Shown here: positions 7,123 through 14,412 of the stretch, piece by piece
Layout: every line of letters begins with the position of its first letter
How positions within the stretch are numbered: position 1 is the stretch's first letter
Assembly: GCF_900188025.1 (NCBI RefSeq)
Contig: NZ_FZNO01000005.1
Coordinates: 124,001 to 188,000, forward strand
Direction of reading: 5' to 3'
Length of the DNA: 64,000 nucleotides
Origin: Blastococcus mobilis
Lineage (GTDB): Bacteria > Actinomycetota > Actinomycetes > Mycobacteriales > Geodermatophilaceae
The notes under the pieces: generated by a model
Told to the model about the DNA's origin: nothing
The model's database searches: none
The model's input: only the letters and a program-made list of their open reading frames with translations
Program-made: the position numbers and the translations under genes

Positions 7123-9540
7123 GCGGGTGGCGTCGTCCTGGGCGGAGTCGTCGGGAAGGGGGCGCTCCCGGGCGGCGAGCTCGTCGAGGACCACGTCGAG
7201 GACGCGGACCGCCCCGGCCTTGTCGAGGGGGTCGTTGCCGTTGCCGCACTTGGGCGACTGCACGCAGGAGGGGCAGCCGGCTTCGCACTCGCAGCTGGCC
7301 ACGGTCGCCCGGGTCGCCTGCAGCCACTGCCGCAGCACGGCGAACCCGCGCTCGGCGAAGCCGGCCCCGCCCGGGTGCCCGTCGTAGACGAAGATCGCCG
7401 CCGTCCCGGTGTCGGGGTGCAGAGCGGTCGAGAGCCCCCCGAGGTCCCAGCGGTCGCAGGTGGCCAGCAGCGGCAGGAGGCCGATGGCGGCGTGCTCGGC
7501 GGCGTGCAGTGCACCGGGCAGCTCCACCTCGTCGACCTCGGCGCGCTCCACCGCCCGCTCGTCGAAGGTCAGCCAGACCCCTCGCGTCCGCAGCTGCCGT
7601 GCCGGGAGGTCCAGCGGGAACTCGGCCAGCACCTCGCCGGTGCCCAGCCGCCGGCGTTGGTAGGCCACGACCTGGTTGGTCACGTCCACCACCCCGGTGC
7701 GCGCGGTGACGGCGCCCAGCGGCCGGGTGTTCTCGATGGTGACGATGCCCAGGTCGGTCACGTCCCGGGCAACGGTCGTCCACTCGGGGCTCTCGGGGTG
7801 GACGACGGCACAGGCGCCGTCGATGTCGAACTCGTCGACGACGAAGGTGTCGCCGCGGTGCACGTACAACGCACCGTCGTGGACCGTGGCGTGCGCGGCA
7901 TCGGCGTCGACCGTTCCCAGCAGCCGCCCGGTTCCGGCCTCGATGATCGAGACCGGCTCCCCGCCACTGCCCCGGATGTCGACGTCGGGCCGTCCGCGAC
8001 CGGCCCAGTACCAGCCGGCCGGTCGCCGCCGCAGCCGGCCGGCGGCGACGAGTTCCTCGAGCAGGGCCTCGGCCGCGGGGCCGCCGAAGTCCGGCAGGTC
8101 CGCATGTGTCAGCGGCAGCTCGGCCGCTGCGCAGCACAGCTGTGGGCCGAGGACGTAGGGATTGCCCGGATCGGTGACGGTGGCCTCGATCGGCCGCCCG
8201 AAGACCGCTCCCGGGTGGTGCGCGAGGTAGTGGTCCAGCGGGTCGTCGCGGGCGACGAAGACGACCAGCGACTCCTTCTGCGCCCGTCCTGCCCGGCCGG
8301 CCTGCTGCCAGAGGGAGGCGAGGGTGCCCGGGTACCCGGCCAGGACGACCGCATCCAGCCCGGCGATGTCGATGCCGAGCTCCAGGGCGTTCGTTGTCGC
8401 CACGCCCAGGAGAGAACCGGAGGACAGCGCCCGCTCCAGCTCACGGCGCTCCTCCGGGAGGTAGCCGCCGCGGTAGGAGTCGACCCGCCGCGCGAGGTCG
8501 TCGCGGCCCCGGTCGTGCAGCAACCGCCGGGCCTGTTCGGCGACCGACTCCGCGCTCCGGCGGGACCGCACGAACGCGAGCGTCCGGGCGCCACGCTCGA
8601 CCAGATCGGCGAGGAGGCCCGCGGCATCCGCGGCGGCCGAACGGCGCAGTGGAGCGCCGTGCTCCCCGGTGCGCTCGGTCAGCGGCGGCTCCCAGAGGGC
8701 GAAGGTGGCTCCCGGCCGTGGCGAGCCGTCGGTGGTGACCGCCGCGACGGGAGCGCCGACCAGCCGGGTGGCGGCGGCGGCCGGGTCGGCGACCGTGGCC
8801 GAGGCGAGCACGAACACCGGTTCGGCCCCGTAGCGCCGGCAGATGCGCCGCAGCCGCCGCAGGACGTGCCCGACGTGGGAGCCGAAGACCCCGCGGTAGG
8901 CGTGGCACTCGTCGACGACCACGTAGGCCACCCGCCGCAGCGTGCTCGACCACTTCTGGTGGGCGGGCAGGATCCCGCGGTGCAGCATGTCGGGGTTGGT
9001 CACGATCCACCGCGAGTGGCGCCGGACCCAGTCCCGCTCCTCGCCCGGGGTGTCCCCGTCGTAGGCGGCCGGCCGAACCGACGGGTCGGCGAGCGCGGCC
9101 ACGGACGCCAGCTGATCGCGGGCCAGAGCCTTGGTCGGGGCCAGGTAGAGCACGCAGGCGCGGGGGTCTTCCTCCAGCCGGGTCAGCGCGGGGAGCTGGT
9201 AGGCCAGCGACTTGCCCGACGCCGTCCCCGTCGCGACGACGACGTGGCGGCCCTCGCGGGCCAGCTGTGCGGCGTCGACCTGGTGCCGCCACGGTGCGGG
9301 AACCCCGCGGCCCTCGAGCCGTGAGCGCAGCGCGGGACTCAGCCACTCCGGCCAGGGCAGGGTGCTGCTCTCCCGCACGGGGACGTGGTGCACGTGGGTG
9401 ACCGGCCGCTCCTCCTCGTCGATTCCGGCCAGCACGGAGGCCAGGAGGTCGGCACCGGGCAGGACGCCGGGGGGGCCGCCCACGGCATCGGCGTCCGTGC
9501 CGGGAGGGAGGGCCGGCCGGACCGGATGGAGCGTGGTCAC
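7120..9540 (-). CDS. DEAD/DEAH-box helicase with C-terminal DUF1998 (MrfA-like)
   Basis: 806 residues from GTG 9540, which has a strong GAGGAGG at about 6 nt. The N-terminal helicase lobe has TGTASGKSLAYQLPAL (Walker A), APTKALARDQL (motif Ia), VVVDECHAYRG (DEAH-like box) and ASATV (motif III); the second lobe has FVRSRRSAE and YPGTLASLWQQAGRAGR. The C-terminal DUF1998 domain carries the CECEAGCPSC...C cluster, which in Bacillus MrfA binds metal. Family members act in repair of mitomycin-type lesions. Upstream frame extension encodes only repeat-derived residues. It converges with the TadE-like gene as Rv3649 does with its neighbours. Confidence 0.9.
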   Translation of the reverse strand: MTTLHPVRPALPPGTDADAVGGPPGVLPGADLLASVLAGIDEEERPVTHVHHVPVRESSTLPWPEWLSPALRSRLEGRGVPAPWRHQVDAAQLAREGRHVVVATGTASGKSLAYQLPALTRLEEDPRACVLYLAPTKALARDQLASVAALADPSVRPAAYDGDTPGEERDWVRRHSRWIVTNPDMLHRGILPAHQKWSSTLRRVAYVVVDECHAYRGVFGSHVGHVLRRLRRICRRYGAEPVFVLASATVADPAAAATRLVGAPVAAVTTDGSPRPGATFALWEPPLTERTGEHGAPLRRSAAADAAGLLADLVERGARTLAFVRSRRSAESVAEQARRLLHDRGRDDLARRVDSYRGGYLPEERRELERALSSGSLLGVATTNALELGIDIAGLDAVVLAGYPGTLASLWQQAGRAGRAQKESLVVFVARDDPLDHYLAHHPGAVFGRPIEATVTDPGNPYVLGPQLCCAAAELPLTHADLPDFGGPAAEALLEELVAAGRLRRRPAGWYWAGRGRPDVDIRGSGGEPVSIIEAGTGRLLGTVDADAAHATVHDGALYVHRGDTFVVDEFDIDGACAVVHPESPEWTTVARDVTDLGIVTIENTRPLGAVTARTGVVDVTNQVVAYQRRRLGTGEVLAEFPLDLPARQLRTRGVWLTFDERAVERAEVDEVELPGALHAAEHAAIGLLPLLATCDRWDLGGLSTALHPDTGTAAIFVYDGHPGGAGFAERGFAVLRQWLQATRATVASCECEAGCPSCVQSPKCGNGNDPLDKAGAVRVLDVVLDELAARERPLPDDSAQDDATR

Positions 9541-9618
9541 GCGACCTCCTCGCTGGCGCTCGCCGCCGCGTGCCCACGGGCGCTCCGTCTCGGAGTGACC
9601 TCGCACGCTCGGTCACGC
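9537..9618 (-). repeat. start-adjacent dispersed repeat, copy C (helicase)
   Basis: On the minus strand this ~80-bp block begins CGAGCGTGCGAG and ends CGAGCGCCAGCGAGGAGG next to the helicase GTG. It matches blocks before hpt (27061-27140) and lysS (43419-43500). It contributes the ribosome-binding site and reaches the start codon. An internal GCGTGC/GCACGC pairing is possible. Confidence 0.75.
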
Positions 9619-9721
9619 CCCCACTGTCACACCTCCTCGCCACCGTGTCCGCCCCTGAATGCCATGGATGTGATGCAGACGACAGAACGTCGCTCACGGC
9701 TGCACAGACTGTGATCTCGCT

Positions 9722-9727
9722 TACACT
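9722..9727 (+). promoter_or_regulatory. putative -10 element of hppA
   Basis: TACACT in the relatively AT-rich stretch upstream of hppA; no convincing -35 hexamer at standard spacing. It would give a leader of roughly 100 nt before ATG 9832. Confidence 0.35.
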
Positions 9728-9831
9728 CCTGCCGCGTTCGGTTCGCGGGCTCGCCCGTGTACCGAGCGGGCCTCCGCCGATCCGGGGCGCACCGATGCCT
9801 CCCGGAGGCAGCCGACCGCTTGGAGGAACAC

Positions 9832-12096
9832 ATGCCCGACAGTTCGCTGTCCGGCGGGGACATGGCGCTGGTCGCCGTGGTCCTCGTCGTCTCCCTCGCC
9901 GCCCTCGGCTTCGCCGGCTATCTGGTCAAGGCGGTCCTGGCCGCCGATCAGGGCACGGTGAAGATGCGCGAGATCGCGCAGGCGGTCCAGGAAGGAGCGG
10001 CGGCCTACCTGAGACGGCAGTTCAAGACGCTGGCGGTCTTCGCGGTCATCGTGTTCCTGCTCCTGCTGCTGCTCCCCGTGGCCGAAGGCGGCTGGGAGAC
10101 CCGTACTGGACGGGCGATCTTCTTCCTCGTGGGCGCGCTGTTCTCGGCCTCGGTCGGCTTCATCGGCATGACGCTGGCCACCCGCGGCAACGTGCGGGTC
10201 GCCGCGGCGGCCCGTGGCGGCGGCTTCCTGTCGGCCTTCCGCATCGCCTACCGCACCGGCGGCGTCGTCGGCATGATCACCGTCGGCCTCGGGCTCTTCG
10301 GCGCCGCGCTGGCCCTCCTGCTCTTCGACGAGACCGCGCCGATCGTCCTGGAGGGCTTCGGCTTCGGCGGCGCCCTGCTCGCGATGTTCATGCGCGTCGG
10401 CGGCGGCATCTTCACCAAGGCCGCCGACGTGGGCGCCGACCTCGTGGGCAAGGTCGAGGCCGGCATCCCCGAGGACGACCCCCGCAACGCCGCCACCATC
10501 GCCGACAACGTGGGCGACAACGTCGGCGACTGCGCCGGGATGGCGGCCGACCTCTTCGAGTCCTACGCCGTCACCCTCGTCGCCGCCCTCATCCTCGGGC
10601 AGGTCTTCTTCGGCTCGGAGGGCATGGTGTTCCCGCTGCTGATCGCCGCGATCGGCGTCATCGCCTCCGTGGTCGGCATCCTCGCCTCCAACCCCGGCAA
10701 GGCCGACGCCAGCGGCATGGCTCCGATCAACCGCGGGTTCTTCACCTCCGCCGCCGTATCCCTCGTCCTGGTCGCCGCGGCGTCCTTCGTCTACCTGCCG
10801 AGCGTCTCCGACGGGGCGGACCTGTCGGTCAGTCCCCAGGTGCTCGGGTTCGTCTCGGTGCTGATCGGCGTCGTGCTCGCCGCGGCCATCCAGCAGCTCA
10901 CCGGGTACTTCACCGAGACCAGTCGCAAGCCGGTGAAGGACATCGGACGCAGCTCCCTGACCGGCCCGGCCACGGTCATCCTGTCCGGGATCTCGCTCGG
11001 TCTGGAGTCCGCGGTCTACGCGGCCGTCCTCATCGGTGGCGCGGTGTACGGCGCGTTCCTCATCGGCGGTGGTGCGGCCCTCTACGCCGTCGCGCTGGCC
11101 GGCTGCGGCCTCCTCACGACGGCCGGCGTCATCGTCTCCATGGACACCTTCGGGCCGGTCAGCGACAACGCGCAGGGCATCGCCGAGATGTCGGGGGACA
11201 TCGACGAGGAGGGTGCCCGGGTGCTCACCGACCTGGACGCCGTCGGCAACACCACGAAGGCGATCACCAAGGGGATCGCGATCGCGACCGCCGTCCTCGC
11301 CGCGACCGCGCTCTTCGGCTCCTACAACGCGCAGATCACCGTGGCCCTCGACGAAGCGGGGGAGACCCTCGGCGACGCCTTCAGCCTGGTGAACCCGAAC
11401 AACGTGGTGGGCGCGGTGGTCGGTGCCGCGGTCGTCTTCTTCTTCTCGGGCCTGGCGATCAGCGCCGTCTCGCGGGCCGCCGGACGGGTGGTCTTCGAGG
11501 TCCGCGAACAGTTCCGCACGAAGCCCGGGATCATGGACTACAGCGAGCGCCCGGACTACGGCGCGGTCGTCGACATCTGCACGAAGGACTCGCTGCGGGA
11601 GCTGGCCACCCCCGGGCTGCTCGCCGTCCTCGCACCGGTGGCCGTCGGCTTCGGCCTCGGCATCGGCCCGCTGGCGGCCTATCTGGTGGGCGCGATCGCG
11701 GCCGGCACGCTGATGGCGGTGTTCCTCGCCAACTCCGGCGGCGCCTGGGACAACGCGAAGAAGATGGTGGAGGACGGCGCCTACGGCGGGAAGGGCAGCG
11801 AGGCCCATGCCGCGACCGTCATCGGGGACACGGTCGGTGACCCGTTCAAGGACACCGCCGGCCCGGCGATCAACCCGCTGATCAAGGTGATGAACCTCGT
11901 CGCCCTGCTCATCGCGCCCGCCATCGTGGGCCTGTCGGTCGGTGAGGACGCGAACACCACCGCTCGGGTGCTCATCGCGCTCGGTGCGGTGCTGATCATC
12001 GTGATCTCCGTCGTCATCTCCAAGCGCCGGTCGGTCGTCGTCGGTGGTGCCCCGAGCGCCGCGTCCGACGGCAGCCTCAGGGTCAGCGCTCCCTGA
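9832..12096 (+). CDS. hppA: K+-independent proton-translocating pyrophosphatase
   Basis: 754 residues, ATG 9832 preceded by GGAGGA. About 15-16 membrane helices. Substrate-site motifs are present: DVGADLVGKVEAGIPEDDP, DNVGDNVGDCAGMAADL and GDTVGDPFKDTAGP. The GNTTKAITKG segment has Lys at the position that is Ala in K+-dependent enzymes and Thr three residues on, the pattern of K+-independent H+-pumps. It couples hydrolysis of pyrophosphate to proton export across the plasma membrane. The same region carries soluble ppa, so PPi can be either conserved or simply destroyed. Followed by a strong terminator. Confidence 0.95.
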   Translation: MPDSSLSGGDMALVAVVLVVSLAALGFAGYLVKAVLAADQGTVKMREIAQAVQEGAAAYLRRQFKTLAVFAVIVFLLLLLLPVAEGGWETRTGRAIFFLVGALFSASVGFIGMTLATRGNVRVAAAARGGGFLSAFRIAYRTGGVVGMITVGLGLFGAALALLLFDETAPIVLEGFGFGGALLAMFMRVGGGIFTKAADVGADLVGKVEAGIPEDDPRNAATIADNVGDNVGDCAGMAADLFESYAVTLVAALILGQVFFGSEGMVFPLLIAAIGVIASVVGILASNPGKADASGMAPINRGFFTSAAVSLVLVAAASFVYLPSVSDGADLSVSPQVLGFVSVLIGVVLAAAIQQLTGYFTETSRKPVKDIGRSSLTGPATVILSGISLGLESAVYAAVLIGGAVYGAFLIGGGAALYAVALAGCGLLTTAGVIVSMDTFGPVSDNAQGIAEMSGDIDEEGARVLTDLDAVGNTTKAITKGIAIATAVLAATALFGSYNAQITVALDEAGETLGDAFSLVNPNNVVGAVVGAAVVFFFSGLAISAVSRAAGRVVFEVREQFRTKPGIMDYSERPDYGAVVDICTKDSLRELATPGLLAVLAPVAVGFGLGIGPLAAYLVGAIAAGTLMAVFLANSGGAWDNAKKMVEDGAYGGKGSEAHAATVIGDTVGDPFKDTAGPAINPLIKVMNLVALLIAPAIVGLSVGEDANTTARVLIALGAVLIIVISVVISKRRSVVVGGAPSAASDGSLRVSAP

Positions 12097-12101
12097 CCCG
12101 T

Positions 12102-12145
12102 GCGCGGGTCCTCCGGCCGACGTCCGCCGCCCGGAGGACCCGCGC
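12102..12145 (+). terminator. strong terminator hairpin after hppA
   Basis: Perfect 15-bp stem (12102-12116 with 12131-12145, GCGCGGGTCCTCCGG) and 14-nt loop, starting 6 nt after the hppA stop. Confidence 0.75.
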
Positions 12146-12260
12146 TCGGGATGTGGACGGCGCCGCCCGGTGTGGACGACGGCGCACGCGGCGGGGGCCC
12201 GGGTCCCTACCGTCCGTCGCCTCCGACCCACTCCGGGTCGGGCCGACGACGGGAGCCGCC

Positions 12261-12590
12261 ATGTCCACGCCCACCGCTGTCGAGGCCGTCCTCGTCCACC
12301 CCGAGGGGGTGACGGCGCTCGCCGCCGAGCTGACCGTCCTCGCCGCTGAGCTGTCCGACGACGCCGACCGGTGCCGGGCCGCTGCCGGCGCCCTGACGAG
12401 TGCCCTCGACGGCGACGACGGGTGGACGGCGGGGGCTGCCGCCACCGCCTGGGCTGGGCTCGAGGAGCTCCTCGCCGAGCAGGCCGCTGCCCTCGCCGGA
12501 ACCCTGACCGGCGCCGTGCAGAGCTACCTGGCCGAGGACGCGCGGATCGCCCGGGGAACGGGCCCCGGTCGGTCGGGGGTGCCCCGGTGA
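12261..12590 (+). CDS. small WXG100-like helical protein
   Basis: 109 residues from ATG 12261. Almost wholly Ala/Leu/Glu helices with a central DDGWTAGAAATAW turn that resembles the W-x-G turn of WXG100/ESX helical hairpin proteins. Length (~100 residues) also fits. Its stop overlaps the start of a DUF1023 hydrolase by 4 nt, a pairing seen in actinobacteria. A type VII secretion role is inference; no export signal is obvious. Confidence 0.6.
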   Translation: MSTPTAVEAVLVHPEGVTALAAELTVLAAELSDDADRCRAAAGALTSALDGDDGWTAGAAATAWAGLEELLAEQAAALAGTLTGAVQSYLAEDARIARGTGPGRSGVPR

Positions 12591-14119
12591 CCGCTCCGCT
12601 CGATGTGCCCGCACGCCTGAGCGCGGTCGCGGTCTGGGACGTCCCGCTGCTCCGCCGTGCCGTGGGGTCCCTGACCTCGGTGGTCGAGCGGCTCCCGTCC
12701 TGGCGGGCGCGGCTGGAGGGGGTCGCGCGGTCCCTGGAGGCGGGCGAGAGCTGGTCGGGACAGGCGGCGCGGGCGGCGGTCGCCGCCGTGCGGGAGGCAT
12801 CCACCGTGGCCTGGGCCGTCGACGCCGCGCTCACCGCCTCGCTGGCGGAGTTGGACCGGCTCGTCGTCGAGGCCGACCCGGCGCAGGAGCGGGCCCACGA
12901 GGCGCTGGCGCTCGCCGCCGCGCTGCCCGGCGGTCCGGACGCGGCGCTGCGGGACGCGGACCGGCTCGCTGCCGCGGTAGGCGCGCTCGTGCCGGGGGCG
13001 GGAGTCCTCCACCCGGCCGGTGCTGCGGCCGAAGCGGCGATGGGTCATGCCTCGGCCGCGGCCGTCGCCGCGGAGCAGGCCGGCGCGGCCCTGGCCGCGG
13101 TCGGGGTCCGCGACGCGTTCGCTCCGGCCGACTTCGCCGCGCTCGCCGCCCGGGTTCCCCTGGCACATCCGGTCTGTGTCCTGCCGGTGCCGTCCGGACC
13201 GCCGGGGGACGTGGCGGCCTGGTGGGCGGCCCTGCCGCTCACGGCCCAGCTGGCCGTCATCGCGTCCACGCCCCAGGCGCTCGGGAGGCTCGACGGGGTA
13301 CCGGCCTGGGCCCGCGACCGCGCCAACCGGCTGGTACTGGACCGGGCGCTCGCCCACCGGCGGCTGCCGGAGCCGGAGGTGGCCACCGCCCGCGTGGTCG
13401 CCGCACGCATCGCGGCGGAGGAGGCCACCGGCGGACAGGTCCAACTGCACCTCCTCGATCTCGCCGGGGACCGCGTCGGTCTCGCTCTGGGCGACCTGGA
13501 CACCGCCGACGCGGTCGCCCTCGTGGTGCCGGGCATCTTCAACACCCCGGCCGACGACCTCACCGGCTTGGTCGCCGACGCGGAGGACGTCGGGGCGGCC
13601 ACGCGCGCCGCAGCTCCCGCGACGGCCGTCGCCACGATGGTCTGGCTCGGGTACCGGACACCATCGCACCCGGGGGAGGCCGTCGTCCGGACATCGGCCG
13701 GGCGTGGCGGCCCGGCCCTGGCGGCCGCGCTCGACGGGCTGGGCGCCGCCCGCGGTGCGGTGGCCGCTCCGGCGGCCCGGACCACCGTCGTGGCGCACAG
13801 CTACGGCACATACGTCGTGGACGAGGCAGCCGACGAGCCGGGACGCCTGGCGGCCGACGCGGTGGTGCTCCTCGGGAGTCCCGGGATGGAGGACGACGCG
13901 GCCAGTCTCGAGGCCCCCGCCGTCTTCGACGCCGCGACCCCCGCCGATCCCATCTCCTGGGCCGGCTGGTTCGGCGACGGCCACACGTGGGAGGAGGGCT
14001 ACGGCTCCACGGCACTGCCGACCGAGGCGTCGATGGGGCACTCCCACTATCTCGATCCCGCCCGTCCCACGCTGGCTGCGATCGGCGAGGTCGTGGCCGG
14101 GAGACGGGCGCCGGAATGA
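12587..14119 (+). CDS. DUF1023-family alpha/beta hydrolase with WXG-like N-terminal helices
   Basis: 510 residues from GTG 12587. Residues ~15-250 are helical, with SLEAGESWSGQAARAA resembling a WXG turn. The C-terminal ~230 residues form the DUF1023 alpha/beta-hydrolase: VVPGIFNTPADDL, VWLGYRTP, nucleophile elbow VVAHSYGTYV (Ser in H-S-Y-G), and a late GHSHYLD with the likely catalytic His. Substrate unknown; relatives are often annotated as lipase-like. Translational coupling to the small WXG-like gene suggests that the two proteins act together, possibly as a secreted pair. Confidence 0.75.
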   Translation: MTAPLDVPARLSAVAVWDVPLLRRAVGSLTSVVERLPSWRARLEGVARSLEAGESWSGQAARAAVAAVREASTVAWAVDAALTASLAELDRLVVEADPAQERAHEALALAAALPGGPDAALRDADRLAAAVGALVPGAGVLHPAGAAAEAAMGHASAAAVAAEQAGAALAAVGVRDAFAPADFAALAARVPLAHPVCVLPVPSGPPGDVAAWWAALPLTAQLAVIASTPQALGRLDGVPAWARDRANRLVLDRALAHRRLPEPEVATARVVAARIAAEEATGGQVQLHLLDLAGDRVGLALGDLDTADAVALVVPGIFNTPADDLTGLVADAEDVGAATRAAAPATAVATMVWLGYRTPSHPGEAVVRTSAGRGGPALAAALDGLGAARGAVAAPAARTTVVAHSYGTYVVDEAADEPGRLAADAVVLLGSPGMEDDAASLEAPAVFDAATPADPISWAGWFGDGHTWEEGYGSTALPTEASMGHSHYLDPARPTLAAIGEVVAGRRAPE

Positions 14120-14412
14120 CCGGTCACGGAGCCGGTCCTCGGTAGGGGGAACACGAGCCGGCCCACACTGTTGATGTCGGTGACGGCACGCCCACGGTGG
14201 GTCGCCCTCGGCGCCATGTCCGGTGCGTGGCTTACCGTGGCCCGCCGAGGGGGCGTCTCGCGGCGGCGCCCGCCGGAGTCGGGGAGTCCGCCCACCCACG
14301 GGCCGACGAACCCGGCACCGATCCCGGCCGCCCGCGCCGCACCCGGCACCACCACAGCACCACCGACAGGAGCACCGTGCCCACGAAGACCAGCCAGACC
14401 GGAAGCGAGAGC
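14120..14412. other. intergenic region upstream of topA
   Basis: 293 bp with no supported gene. A TACCGT hexamer at 14233-14238 is a possible -10 for topA; GAGAG lies just before the topA ATG. In M. tuberculosis a cold-shock gene lies nearby, but none is visible here. Confidence 0.4.

Noticed and set aside
6757-9324. An 855-codon plus-strand open frame continuing from the TadE-like gene
   Set aside because: Beyond about 7120 it is the antisense of a well-supported helicase; the residues are low-complexity and match no fold. I treat it as an effect of GC codon bias plus a lost stop.
9721-12834. A 1037-codon minus-strand frame antisense to hppA
   Set aside because: HppA is unequivocal on the plus strand; the opposite frame shows only charge-rich shadow sequence.
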